DNA of 64,000 nucleotides from VRUE01 sp963703235 (GCA_963703235.1 OY969802.1:2108001-2172000); one strand, 5' to 3'; shown: positions 9,490 to 17,329, numbered from the stretch's first letter. Numbers and translations: made by a program. The notes: a model not told the origin generated them from the sequence alone.

Positions 9490-9524
9490 GTTAGACACCC
9501 TATGGGTGCTCAACTAACGGCTCG
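9490..9524. terminator. Hairpin repeat after the PBP gene (copy 1)
   Basis: Nested stem GTTAG...CTAAC around CACCC-TAT-GGGTG, directly downstream of the minus-strand PBP gene. Read on the minus strand it matches the hairpin at 58784-58830 over 34 bases with two differences, so it is a dispersed repeat as well as a likely transcript end. No U-tract is present. Confidence 0.6.
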
Positions 9525-9549
9525 TCCCATCGGTGTATGCCCAGGGCGG

Positions 9550-11700
9550 TTAACCGGCGCCGACACCGCCGGTCGGGGTGCCACCGCCGACGCTTCCGCC
9601 TCCGCCCGCGGGTGGGGGGCTTGGCGCCGGCGTCGGCTCCTGGCCGGCACCGGGCGCGTAGGCGTCGGGGTCGTAGCCCCCGGTCGCTTCCTGGCCTTTG
9701 CGCTTCTCGTCCTCGCTCATCTCCTCTTCCGGTTCTTCGGAGTAGGAGTCGTCGCTGCTCCCCCCGGCCTGCGTGTACTTGCCGTAGAACGGCGCCCAGC
9801 TGACCGGCGTCTCCGGTTCTTCGAATTCCTCGCAGGGGACTTCGCCGTTGACGTAGAGCGAGTTCCAAATCTGCGCCGGGAAGGTGCCGCCGAAGACGGT
9901 GGTGCCGTGGACGCTGGTCATTTCGATCTCGTTCGACTGCGGGTAGCCGACCCAGACCACGGTCGCCAGGTTGGGCTGGTAGCCGGCGAACCAGGCGTCG
10001 GTGTAGTTGTCGGTCGTCCCCGTCTTCCCTGCTTGGCCGCCGCAGCCGGTGTAGGCGGCGGTGCCGGTGCCGCCGGTGATGTTGTCGCGCAGCAGCTGCG
10101 TCACCTCGTAGGCGACCCCTTCCGGCACCACCCGCCTCGGGTCGGCCTGCTCGGGATGGTCGACGCGCCCACTGGGGAACTCGACGCGGCGGATCGCGAT
10201 CGGGTTGCGGCGGATGCCGCCGGCGGCAAGCGTCGCGTAGGCGGAGGACATCTCCAGCGGCGAGACGCCGATCCGCAGGCCGCCGATCCCCTCGGCCGGG
10301 ATGCCGTCGAGTTCGGTTTCGATCCCCATCGACTTCGCCGTCGCCGCGACGTTCTCCGGCCCGACGTCGAGGTCGAGCTGGGCGAAGACCGTGTTGTCGG
10401 AGGCGACCGTCGCCTGCTGCAGGTTGATCGTCCCCTGGTAGCCCTCGTCGGCGGTGGCGACCTCCCAGTGCCCCCATTCGGGCAGGTCGAGGTTGAGCGG
10501 TTTCGAGGTGTAGTAGGTCGAGTAGGGGTCGATTCCCTGCTTCAGCGCCGTCGTCAGGACGAAGGTCTTGAAGGTCGAACCCGGCTGGCGGTGGCCCTGG
10601 GCGGCGAGGTTGAACTGACTGTCGTCGTAGTTGGAGCTGGAGACCATCGCCTCGATGTAGCCGCTCTGGGGGTCGATCGCGACCAGCGCCGCGGAGGGGT
10701 CTTCGGAATAGGGGAGGGCGGAGTGCATCGCTTCCAGGCCGATGGTCTGCAGGCGGGGGTCGACCGTGGTGAAGACGCGGAGGCCGCCCTTGCGCACCGT
10801 GTTGACTCCGTAGGCCTCGATCAGCTTGTCCTCGACGTAGTCGAAGAAGTAGGGCTGGCGCTGGACGAAGTAGGTGTCGGAGAGGTCGATGCCGAGGCCG
10901 CGCTGCTGCCCCTCGAGCGCCCGCTCGTGCGAGATGTAGCCGAGCTTGGCCATGCTGGAGAGAACGTCGTTGCGGCGTTCGCGGGCGCCTTCGGGGTTGA
11001 GGATCGGGTTGTAGTCGGAGGGCGCCTGCGGCAGCCCGGCCAGCAGCGCCGACTGCTCCAGGGTCAGCTTCCAGACCGGTTTGGAGAAGTAGATCCGCGA
11101 GGCGGCCTGGACGCCGACCGCGGTGGTGCCGTTGATCGTCCCGTAGGAGGCGCCGTTGAGGTATTTGCCGAGGATTTCGCGCTTGGAGAACTTGCCCTCG
11201 TACTCCAGCGCCAGCTCCGCCTCCTGGATCTTGCGCTCGAGGTTGCGCTTGGGGTCGGTGATGCAGAGATTGCGCATCAGCTGCATCGTGATCGTCGAGC
11301 CACCCTGGACCACCTCGCCGGCCTCGATGTTCTCGACCAGGGCGCGCAGGCCGCCCTCGTAGTCGATCCCGTCGTGATCGAAGAAGCGCTCGTCCTCGAT
11401 CGCGACCGTGGCGTACTGGAGGCCGGTCGGGATGCGGTCGATCGCGACCGGCGTCCGCGCCTCTTCGGAGGCGATGTAGCCGAGCCGTTCGCCGTCACCG
11501 GCGATCAGGATCGAGTTGCCGCCTTTGTCGATCGGCTTGCAGGCGGAGAGCGGCGGCGCCTCGGCGGCGACGTCGATCACCCAGGAGGCGGCGACGACGG
11601 CGCCGACAGCGATCGCGGCGAGGGCGCCGGCGGCGACGAAGGCGAGCTTGCTGCGGGCGCCACCGCGGCGCCGGTGACGGCGTCGATTGCGCTGCGTCAT
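9550..11700 (-). CDS. Bifunctional penicillin-binding protein (transglycosylase/transpeptidase)
   Basis: A 716-residue class A PBP. A basic cytoplasmic tail and one membrane anchor (about residues 19-43) precede a GT51 transglycosylase domain with the catalytic Glu in ATVAIEDERFFDHDGID and GGSTITMQLMRNL. The transpeptidase domain shows the nucleophile motif GSTFK near residue 371, SDN in ATVASDNTVFAQ, and KTGTTDNYTDAW near 556. The last 90 residues are a low-complexity acidic, then Pro/Gly-rich tail typical of actinobacterial class A PBPs. It polymerises and cross-links peptidoglycan outside the membrane. Confidence 0.95.
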   Translation of the reverse strand: MTQRNRRRHRRRGGARSKLAFVAAGALAAIAVGAVVAASWVIDVAAEAPPLSACKPIDKGGNSILIAGDGERLGYIASEEARTPVAIDRIPTGLQYATVAIEDERFFDHDGIDYEGGLRALVENIEAGEVVQGGSTITMQLMRNLCITDPKRNLERKIQEAELALEYEGKFSKREILGKYLNGASYGTINGTTAVGVQAASRIYFSKPVWKLTLEQSALLAGLPQAPSDYNPILNPEGARERRNDVLSSMAKLGYISHERALEGQQRGLGIDLSDTYFVQRQPYFFDYVEDKLIEAYGVNTVRKGGLRVFTTVDPRLQTIGLEAMHSALPYSEDPSAALVAIDPQSGYIEAMVSSSNYDDSQFNLAAQGHRQPGSTFKTFVLTTALKQGIDPYSTYYTSKPLNLDLPEWGHWEVATADEGYQGTINLQQATVASDNTVFAQLDLDVGPENVAATAKSMGIETELDGIPAEGIGGLRIGVSPLEMSSAYATLAAGGIRRNPIAIRRVEFPSGRVDHPEQADPRRVVPEGVAYEVTQLLRDNITGGTGTAAYTGCGGQAGKTGTTDNYTDAWFAGYQPNLATVVWVGYPQSNEIEMTSVHGTTVFGGTFPAQIWNSLYVNGEVPCEEFEEPETPVSWAPFYGKYTQAGGSSDDSYSEEPEEEMSEDEKRKGQEATGGYDPDAYAPGAGQEPTPAPSPPPAGGGGSVGGGTPTGGVGAG

Positions 11701-11730
11701 GCGGAAAGCGTACTTCGACGGCTGAGCGGG

Positions 11731-12147
11731 TCAGGCCTGCGTGTCACCGGTGGAGAGGTTGTGCACGATCCCATCCACCAGCAGCTGGTTGGGGATGACC
11801 ACCGTGCTGGCGTCGCCTGGATCGACGTAGGTGTAGGAGAGAGTGATGTCGATGACGCGGCCCTCGACTTCGTCGAAGGAGATCCGGTCGCCGATCCGGA
11901 TCGGCTGCGAGATCGCCAGCTGCACGCCGGCGATCATGTTGCCGAGGGTGTGCTGGGCGGCGAAGCCGATGATCGCCGCCAGCACCGCGGTCGAGGCAAG
12001 GATCCCGTTGGCGAGACGATTCAGCTCGGTGAACTGGGCGATGGCGATCGCCGCGAGGACGACGATGACGACCAGGACGACCAGTCGCCGCAGGAATCGC
12101 AGCCGGGTACGGGTGGACCGGGAGACTTGGGAGACTGCCGGCGTCAT
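11731..12147 (-). CDS. Short MscS-type mechanosensitive channel protein
   Basis: A 138-residue protein carrying only the core of MscS: two hydrophobic helices (LVVLVVIVVLAAIAIA and the Gly/Ala-rich pore helix ASTAVLAAIIGFAAQHTLGNMIAG) and the beta domain (QPIRIGDRISFDEVEGRVIDITLSYT, VVIPNQLL). Standard MscS is about twice as long, so the first membrane helices and the C-terminal cage are missing. ATG 12147 is used because upstream codons run into the divergent gene. The start codon overlaps that of the CPBP protease on the other strand (CATG). Confidence 0.8.
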   Translation of the reverse strand: MTPAVSQVSRSTRTRLRFLRRLVVLVVIVVLAAIAIAQFTELNRLANGILASTAVLAAIIGFAAQHTLGNMIAGVQLAISQPIRIGDRISFDEVEGRVIDITLSYTYVDPGDASTVVIPNQLLVDGIVHNLSTGDTQA

Positions 12148-12862
12148 GGAGGCAAACCTACCTGTAGTCACGCCTGAGGCTAGCCCACCGCGCCGTCCCA
12201 GCTTCCCTTTCGCCAACTGGGGCCCCGGCGCCGCGGTGATCGGGCTGTTCGTTGCCCTGAGCGCCCAGTCGGTCTTCGCCGGCGTCGCGGTCGCGATCGA
12301 GAACCCGGTCGGGGACGAGGAGCTGAGCGCGACGGCAAGCGTCGTCCTGCAGACGATCGGCGCGATCTTCTTCGTCCTGGTGCCGCTGGTGATCGCGATG
12401 AGGGAACGGGTGCCGTGGCGCCTGGCGTTGCGGCGACTGGGACTGCGTCGCTTCGAGCCCTCCGCCTGGATCTACATGGCGGCCTCGATCGGCGTCTACC
12501 TCGTCTTTGCCGCCGCCTACGTGGCGCTGGTCGGCGAACCCGACCAGGAAGACATCGCTGAGGCCTTCGGCAGCCTGCCCTTCCAGATCCTCCTGGTTGC
12601 GATAGCGGCGCCGATCAGCGAGGAGATCTTCTTCCGCGGCATGATGTTCGGCGGCATGCGACGACGGATGCCGATGCTCGTCGCGGCCTTCCTCAGCGCC
12701 GCCGTCTTCGGCCTCCTCCACGCCTTCACCGGCCTCAGCGCCGTGCCCCCTCTGATCGCCTTCGGCTTCATCCTCGCCGTGCTCTACGAGAAAACGGGCT
12801 CGATCGTGCCGGGGGTCCTGCTGCACATGCTGAATAACTCGGTCGCGTTGCTGGCGCAGTGA
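12146..12862 (+). CDS. CPBP-family intramembrane metalloprotease
   Basis: A 238-residue membrane protein with six to seven hydrophobic segments. The CPBP (CAAX/bacteriocin-processing) motifs are in order: APISEEIFFRGMMFG (EExxxR, about residues 153-167), FGLLHAFTG with the second-motif His, and LLHMLNNSVALLAQ at the C-terminus. The frame is open for 100 codons upstream over the MscS gene, but MEANLPVVTPEA at 12146 gives a normal family length. Such proteases act in the membrane on prenylated proteins, peptides or anti-sigma factors; the substrate here is unknown. Confidence 0.88.
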   Translation: MEANLPVVTPEASPPRRPSFPFANWGPGAAVIGLFVALSAQSVFAGVAVAIENPVGDEELSATASVVLQTIGAIFFVLVPLVIAMRERVPWRLALRRLGLRRFEPSAWIYMAASIGVYLVFAAAYVALVGEPDQEDIAEAFGSLPFQILLVAIAAPISEEIFFRGMMFGGMRRRMPMLVAAFLSAAVFGLLHAFTGLSAVPPLIAFGFILAVLYEKTGSIVPGVLLHMLNNSVALLAQ

Positions 12863-12902
12863 CGGAGGCGATCGGGTCGCCGCCGCGCGCTTGACCTGGA
12901 GC

Positions 12903-12929
12903 AAAGAAACGGCCCGCGCGAGCGGGCCG
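12903..12929 (-). terminator. Rho-independent terminator (minus strand)
   Basis: Stem GGCCCGC/GCGGGCC with a four-base loop, extended by one C-G pair, followed on the minus strand by TTTCTTT. It lies downstream of the tRNA-like element, so it most likely ends a minus-strand RNA starting near 13190. It is the clearest intrinsic terminator in the window. Confidence 0.75.
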
Positions 12930-13099
12930 AATCTGGGTGAAGGGGCTAGACACCCCAACCGCCCGACAAGCGCTTTCAGGCTACCACTAAGAGTCGCATC
13001 TGAGGCGCGAAGACCCGGTCGCCATGGGCGGGAGCCAACCCGCAGGCCGCGTGACAATTGCACCTCAACCTGGTCTCCGCACTCTCAGACAATACATAG
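12930..13099 (-). ncRNA. Structured non-coding stretch between tRNA-like element and terminator
   Basis: No ORF is convincing between the CPBP gene and the L,D-transpeptidase (12863-13316). Read on the minus strand, this part holds the stems GCGGG/CCCGC and GGGG/CCCC. It also holds a 16-base segment (12958-12973) that is a perfect complement of the anticodon region of the tRNA-like element (13144-13159). With the terminator downstream, this looks like the 3' part of one RNA of about 290 bases. No known RNA family was recognised. Confidence 0.45.
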
Positions 13100-13186
13100 C
13101 GGAGGGCGAGGGACTCGAACCCTATTCGGCAGGAGCCGAACTCGCGCTTGTCGGGCGGTCACCGTCACCTGACGGCTTCACCCTCC
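13100..13186 (-). tRNA. tRNA-like element, class II/Sec-like arms, no normal anticodon arm
   Basis: The minus strand folds into an acceptor stem GGAGGGTG/CGCCCTCC (8 pairs, extending to 11 with flanking AGC/GCT), a long D-type stem of six pairs with loop AGGT (13161-13176), a six-pair variable arm TTCGGC/GCCGAA (13125-13140) and a T arm AGGG-TTCGAGT-CCCT. A 6-bp D stem with a four-base loop and an 8+4 acceptor/T branch recall tRNA-Sec and allo-tRNAs. The anticodon region (13141-13160) makes only a three-pair stem with loop CCGACAA and lacks U33, and no TCA anticodon is there. Function as an ordinary tRNA is therefore doubtful. Confidence 0.45.
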
Positions 13187-13316
13187 GCTGTCGGCGACCG
13201 TAGCTGAGGAATCCTCCATTTCAAGCTATTTCACACTAAATTTGCAGACAATTGACTGTATTGGCACAGATCCGTTTCAGAGTGCCCCGCCGGGCCATCG
13301 GTAAGAATCCGGTCCC

Positions 13317-14321
13317 ATGAGTCGCCGCCTCCCGTTCCAGCTCATCGTCGTCGCCTTGCTCGGTGCTCTCTTTATGGCGCTGCCGGCGACCGGCATGGCT
13401 GCGGCCAAGAAGCCAGCCAAGCCCGGCAGTGGGCCCATCGACCCGGAACCGGGCCCGCCGGAGGCGACCGTGAAAGTCCGGCCGATGAACCTCCGTGGGG
13501 GCAAGGCGCGGATCATGAGCAACGTGCGGGTCGCGGGGACCCTCAGCCCCTACGTGCCGAATCAGAAGGTCGCTGTGACCTTCTACCGCGATGGCAAGCC
13601 GGTCAAGCGTACGAGCGTGAAGGTGAGCAAAGGCAACGGCGCGGCCGGTGCGTTCAGTGCGCGGATCCGGATCGATGAGGCCGGCAAGTACGCGGTCAGC
13701 GCCCGCCACGCGGCGACCGCCCTGCTCGGGGGCGACAGCACCGTGCGCAAGCGCTGGCGCGTCAGCTTCCCGTCGCTGCACCAGGGCAAGTGCGGCCCGG
13801 CGGTCGTCGGCTTCAAGAAGGCGATGCGGAAGCTGGGCTACGTCGCCAACGACGGCCGCTGCCTCGGCGGCAAGACCGCCCGCGGCGTGCTCGCCTACCG
13901 CAAAGTCAACGGGATGACCCGCAGCATGCGGGCCGGCAAGGGCCTGGTCAAGCGTGTCTTCGCCGGCCGCGGCGGCTACGAGGTCCGCCATCCCGGCGCC
14001 GGCCGCCACGTCGAGGTGCCGCTCGGAAAGCAGGTGCTCGTCTTCGCCAAGGACGACAAGCCCTACGCGATCTACCCGATCTCCTCCGGCAAGTCCTCGA
14101 CCCCAACCGTCACCGGTCACTTCCAGTTCATCCGCACCGAACCGGGCTACAACTCGCACGGCATGTACTACTCGTTCTACTTCTACGGCGGCTACGCCGT
14201 CCACGGCTACGAATCGGTGCCCGACTACCCGGCCAGCCACGGCTGCATCCGCACCTTCATCGCCGACCAGCCCGAGATCTACAACCGGATCGAGTTCGGC
14301 GAAGACATCTTCGTCTTCTGA
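13317..14321 (+). CDS. Secreted L,D-transpeptidase (YkuD) with peptidoglycan-binding-like domain
   Basis: A 334-residue exported enzyme with a signal peptide (cleavage likely after MAAA, near residue 30), an Ig-like/beta region, a peptidoglycan-binding-like segment around residues 155-205 (CGPAVVGFKKAMRKLGY), and a C-terminal YkuD domain. The catalytic motif is visible as GGYAVHGYESVPDYPASHGC followed by IR (active Cys near residue 313). Such enzymes make 3-3 cross-links in peptidoglycan using dipeptide donors, and they resist most beta-lactams. The ATG is 13317. The upstream gap holds the tRNA-like RNA on the opposite strand. Confidence 0.92.
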   Translation: MSRRLPFQLIVVALLGALFMALPATGMAAAKKPAKPGSGPIDPEPGPPEATVKVRPMNLRGGKARIMSNVRVAGTLSPYVPNQKVAVTFYRDGKPVKRTSVKVSKGNGAAGAFSARIRIDEAGKYAVSARHAATALLGGDSTVRKRWRVSFPSLHQGKCGPAVVGFKKAMRKLGYVANDGRCLGGKTARGVLAYRKVNGMTRSMRAGKGLVKRVFAGRGGYEVRHPGAGRHVEVPLGKQVLVFAKDDKPYAIYPISSGKSSTPTVTGHFQFIRTEPGYNSHGMYYSFYFYGGYAVHGYESVPDYPASHGCIRTFIADQPEIYNRIEFGEDIFVF

Positions 14322-14326
14322 GCAGA

Positions 14327-14342
14327 CCCGCGCCCGCGCGGG
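14327..14342. terminator. GC hairpin between convergent genes
   Basis: CCCGCGC / GCGCGGG separated by two bases, in the 30-base gap between the ends of the L,D-transpeptidase (plus) and vapC (minus). It could serve both directions. No U-tract is seen. Confidence 0.4.
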
Positions 14343-14351
14343 AGGCTCGAC

Positions 14352-14765
14352 CTACTCCGGCAGCCGCACGCTCTCGAACTCGAGCACGGACGCCAGCAGG
14401 TCGAAGTGGCGGTCGGCATGGAGGACGCCGAAGCCTTGCTCGGCCGCTGCGGCGGCGATCAGGTAGTCGGGGGCGGGGAGGCGTCGACGCGCTCCGAGGT
14501 CTCGCATCGCGCCGTGCGCAGCGCGGCACACCGAGTCGGTTACCGTCGCCTGCGGGAGCGCGGCGAAGTGCCTATCCAAAGCTTCGAACGTCGACTCGTC
14601 CGGAGCCGTTTGAAGGATCTCGAGAGCCGCCGCCGGGCAAGATGCGAAGCATCCCGCTTCATGGGTCGCTTCCCAGCGCTCGACCACGCCAGGGTTCCGA
14701 TGGCGCGCCCACGCCGACGTGTCTATCACCAGAGGCACGCGGCGAGTGAACGGCGGGGAGCTCAT
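14352..14765 (-). CDS. vapC: PIN-domain toxin, VapC family
   Basis: A 137-residue PIN-domain protein, expected to be a Mg-dependent RNase inhibited by its partner. PIN acidic residues are seen in PLVIDTSAWARH (first Asp), AALEILQTAPDE (Glu), PAPDYLIAAAAAEQG (Asp) and VLHADRHFDLL (last Asp). ATG 14765 overlaps the antitoxin stop by four bases (ATGA), which decides the start; codons further upstream belong to the antitoxin region. Target RNA is unknown. Confidence 0.85.
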   Translation of the reverse strand: MSSPPFTRRVPLVIDTSAWARHRNPGVVERWEATHEAGCFASCPAAALEILQTAPDESTFEALDRHFAALPQATVTDSVCRAAHGAMRDLGARRRLPAPDYLIAAAAAEQGFGVLHADRHFDLLASVLEFESVRLPE

Positions 14766-15037
14766 CGCGGTGGCTGCTTGCACGGCATTAGCTCGCGTTC
14801 TTCGTGCACTTGACGAGCGGCCTCGAGGTCGACCTCTATCTCTCCACGTGCGACCTTCAGGAAGAACTCCTTCGCCTCCTCTCGCCGTATCAGGTCCTCG
14901 GCCGCGACTTCGGCGCCGCGGAGCGCCAGGTCCCGAATCAGGCGGGACTTGCTCTTAGGGCTGGGATCGACTTCTGCCAACGCTGCCGCCAGCGCCGCAT
15001 CGACAGTGACCTGCACGCGTGGGTTCTTCGTCGCCAC
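14762..15037 (-). CDS. vapB: Ribbon-helix-helix-type antitoxin, VapB-like
   Basis: A 91-residue protein with an N-terminal beta strand and helices of RHH type (NPRVQVTVDAALAAALAEV) and a charged C-terminal helix that would wrap the toxin (RREEAKEFFLKVARGE). GTG 15037 is chosen as start because the perfect 9-bp inverted repeat at 15046-15067 lies immediately upstream, where an autoregulatory operator is expected; starting further upstream would place the operator inside the gene. Its stop overlaps the vapC start. Confidence 0.78.
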   Translation of the reverse strand: MATKNPRVQVTVDAALAAALAEVDPSPKSKSRLIRDLALRGAEVAAEDLIRREEAKEFFLKVARGEIEVDLEAARQVHEERELMPCKQPPR

Positions 15038-15045
15038 CGAGTCGA

Positions 15046-15067
15046 GTGTACCGCTCTCGCGGTACAC
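15046..15067. promoter_or_regulatory. Operator palindrome of the VapBC pair
   Basis: Perfect arms GTGTACCGC and GCGGTACAC with a TCTC spacer, ending nine bases before the antitoxin GTG. Toxin-antitoxin operons are usually repressed by the complex bound to such a repeat. Binding by VapB is inferred from position and symmetry. Confidence 0.65.
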
Positions 15068-15165
15068 CAAATCGGCTGCAGCAAGCGGCGGCGTCGAAGC
15101 GAACATCCCTATATAAGGCTTCGGCGCGACGATCTCTCCCCCCTGACCCATAGGCTGTAGCGCCG

Positions 15166-15555
15166 ATGACCGAGCGGGCGCTGAGAGCGGTGCTGGCATT
15201 GGTCGCCGCCTACCACGTGGCGACCGGCTTCCTCGCCTTGGTCGCGCCGGACACCTTCTTCGAGGAGATCGGCAACTACGGGGTCGAGAACTCCCACTAC
15301 GTCGGCGACGTAGGGGCGTTTGTCCTCGCCTTCGGGATCGCGCTGGGGATCGCCGTCGTGAAGCCCGCCTGGCGGGCGCCGCTTCTGTGGCTGGGGGCGC
15401 TCTGGTACGGCCTGCACGCGATCAACCACGCCTTCGACACCGGCGAGGCGCGCAGCGAGGGACGCGGCTGGGCCGACACGCTGCTGATCGCCTTCGGTGG
15501 CTTGGCGGCAGCCTGGTTGGCGCGGGTGTCGGAACGTCTGGAGGCCCCCAAATGA
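15166..15555 (+). CDS. Small four-helix membrane protein
   Basis: A 129-residue hydrophobic protein with four predicted membrane helices (AVLALVAAYHVATGFLAL, VGDVGAFVLAFGIALGIAVV, APLLWLGALWYGLHAINHAF, LIAFGGLAAAWLA). The conserved-looking His in HVATG and HAINHAFD suggests a family similar to small uncharacterised membrane proteins, but I cannot name it. The stop lies 70 bases before the epimerase gene on the same strand, so they may be cotranscribed. Confidence 0.7.
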   Translation: MTERALRAVLALVAAYHVATGFLALVAPDTFFEEIGNYGVENSHYVGDVGAFVLAFGIALGIAVVKPAWRAPLLWLGALWYGLHAINHAFDTGEARSEGRGWADTLLIAFGGLAAAWLARVSERLEAPK

Positions 15556-15625
15556 CCGCCGACGGGCCGATTCCGGCCGATATAAGCCCTGTTTTCGGCC
15601 CATCGGCAGAAAGGAAGGGGCTGAC

Positions 15626-16561
15626 ATGAGGGTGTTCGTGGCCGGAGCAAGCGGCGCGATCGGGAAGCCGCTGATGCGGCAGTTGGTCGCGGCCGGGCAC
15701 AACGTGACCGGGACGACCCGGCATGAGACGCGAGCCGAGGAGATCCGCGCCGCCGGCGCCAAGGCGGTGGTCTGCGACGTCTTCGACCGCGAGGCGCTCG
15801 AGGCCGCCGTCAAGGAGGCCGCGCCGGAGGTCGTCGTCAACCAGCTGACCAGCCTGCCGCAGGACTTCAACCCGAAAAAGATCGATTACGGCCCGACCAA
15901 CCGCGTCCGCGAAGAGGGGGGAGGCAACCTGATGACCGCGGCGCTGGCCGTCGGCGCCCGCCGCTACGTCACCCAGAGCATCGCCTTCATCTACGCGCCC
16001 GAAGGCGACTGGGTCAAGGACGAGGAGGCGCGGCCCTTCGAAGACGCGCCGCCCCCCTTCGACGAGGGCGAGCGGGCGATGCTCGCTCACGAGCAGCAGG
16101 TGCTCGGCACCGATGGGATCGAGGGCCTCGTCCTGCGCTACGGCCAGTTCTACGGGCCGGCCACCTACTACACGCCCGGCAGCGGCTCGATCGCCAAACA
16201 GGTCGAAAAACGAATGCTGCCGGTGATCGGCCCCGGTACCGGAATGGGCTCCTTCGTCCACGTCGAGGATGCGGCCGGCGCCACGGTCGCCGCCCTAGAC
16301 CACGGCTCTCCCGGCATCTACAACATCACCGACGACGAGCCAACTCCGGCGAAGGAGTGGCTGCCCGTCTACGCGGAGGCGCTCGGCGCCAAGCCGCCTC
16401 GTCGCGTCCCGACCTGGCTCGCCCGCCTGATCGGCGGCAGGATGGCCGTCGAATTCGGCGTCAACCTGCGCGGCGCCGCCAACGCCAAGGCCAAGCGCGA
16501 GCTCAGCTGGCAGCCCCGGCATCCCAGCTGGCGCCAGGGCTTTCGCGAAGCGCTCGGCTAG
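15626..16561 (+). CDS. NAD(P)-dependent epimerase/dehydratase, extended SDR
   Basis: A 311-residue Rossmann protein with MRVFVAGASGAIGKPL (GxxGxxG NAD site, residues 1-16) and SFVHVEDAAGATVAAL near residue 210, typical of atypical extended short-chain dehydrogenases. The usual YxxxK is not obvious; YVTQSIAFIY occupies the region, so it may be an atypical SDR acting as a reductase or scaffold. ATG 15626 follows a strong AAGGAAGGGG ribosome-binding sequence; the upstream open frame overlaps the preceding gene. Substrate unknown. Confidence 0.85.
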   Translation: MRVFVAGASGAIGKPLMRQLVAAGHNVTGTTRHETRAEEIRAAGAKAVVCDVFDREALEAAVKEAAPEVVVNQLTSLPQDFNPKKIDYGPTNRVREEGGGNLMTAALAVGARRYVTQSIAFIYAPEGDWVKDEEARPFEDAPPPFDEGERAMLAHEQQVLGTDGIEGLVLRYGQFYGPATYYTPGSGSIAKQVEKRMLPVIGPGTGMGSFVHVEDAAGATVAALDHGSPGIYNITDDEPTPAKEWLPVYAEALGAKPPRRVPTWLARLIGGRMAVEFGVNLRGAANAKAKRELSWQPRHPSWRQGFREALG

Positions 16562-16620
16562 TAGGCGAGGCCTGCGTTGAGCCCCTCCTGGGGGCCTAAC
16601 GCGACGTAGGATGCGGCGCG

Positions 16621-17187
16621 ATGGCCGACCTTGAAGCCGCCAAGCGCACCCTGCTCGCCGAGCTGCGCGAGCACTCGCTGATCCTCGGCGAGGTGACGCT
16701 GGCCAGCGGCGCGAAGGCGCATTACTACGTAGATGCTCGACGGGCCCTGCTGCGGCCGGCGGGCTTCCGCGCCGCCGGCGAGTTGATTGCGGCCGCCGCG
16801 GTGGAGGCTGGAGCGATGGCTGTCGGCGGCCCCGCCACGGCCGCGATACCGCCTGCCTGCGCTGCCCTCGCGGTTCCGGCTGGCGACCGCCTGGTTGGCT
16901 TCTTTGTCCGGGGCGAGCGCAAGCAGCACGGCCTGCAGCGCTGGGTCGAGGGCCCGGTCTCCGAGGGGGACAGGGTGCTGGTGGTCGAGGACACCGTCAC
17001 CAGCGGCGGCTCAACCGTCAAGGCGATCGAGAAGATCAAGGAGCAGGGCCTCGAGCCCGTCTCCGTAATAGCAGTCGTCGATCGCCTAGCGGGCGGCGGC
17101 GAAGCGATCGAAGCGGCCGCGGCGGCTCCCTACCGGGCCCTCGTCACGATCGACGAGCTGTACCCGGATCGCCCCGACCGCGGCTGA
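16621..17187 (+). CDS. pyrE: Orotate phosphoribosyltransferase
   Basis: A 188-residue PRTase joining orotate and PRPP to give OMP in pyrimidine synthesis. The PRPP loop VLVVEDTVTSGGSTVKAIEK lies near residues 120-140, the flexible-loop basic stretch VRGERKQHG near 98-106, and the N-terminal hood contains GEVTLASGAKAHYYVDAR, a pattern specific to PyrE. The length is slightly short but complete. No other pyr genes are nearby. About 330 bases without a gene follow. Confidence 0.92.
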   Translation: MADLEAAKRTLLAELREHSLILGEVTLASGAKAHYYVDARRALLRPAGFRAAGELIAAAAVEAGAMAVGGPATAAIPPACAALAVPAGDRLVGFFVRGERKQHGLQRWVEGPVSEGDRVLVVEDTVTSGGSTVKAIEKIKEQGLEPVSVIAVVDRLAGGGEAIEAAAAAPYRALVTIDELYPDRPDRG

Positions 17188-17300
17188 CTTCAGCCTCGGC
17201 TCCGGCGCCCATCTACCTTCTGGGTTCCTATTGAGAGTCCGTGCTTTGCAGGACCTTTACGCTATTGGTGACAACGCTCTTTTCTACAAAAACGCTGTCC

Positions 17301-17329
17301 TTGACATTAAAAAGGTTATTGTTTACAGT
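17301..17329 (+). promoter_or_regulatory. Consensus-type sigma-70 promoter
   Basis: TTGACA (17301-17306), a 17-base spacer and TACAGT (17324-17329), in an AT-richer island within GC-rich DNA. It lies about 200 bases upstream of the secreted-protein genes and points towards them. The rest of the gap 17188-17526 contains nothing else I can recognise except the hairpin at 17337-17353. Confidence 0.65.

Noticed and set aside
9502..12177. Long plus-strand reading frame (about 890 codons) opposite the PBP gene
   Set aside because: It is antisense to a PBP with all catalytic motifs; its product is Arg/Gly/Asp/Val-rich shadow sequence typical of GC-rich codon bias.
13100..13186. Ordinary selenocysteine tRNA
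   Set aside because: D stem and branch lengths fit, but there is no TCA anticodon and the anticodon stem has only three pairs.
12903..13189. tmRNA or RNase P RNA
   Set aside because: No tag-peptide ORF, and the D, T and acceptor strands are contiguous rather than split by an mRNA-like part; the RNase P core motifs are absent.
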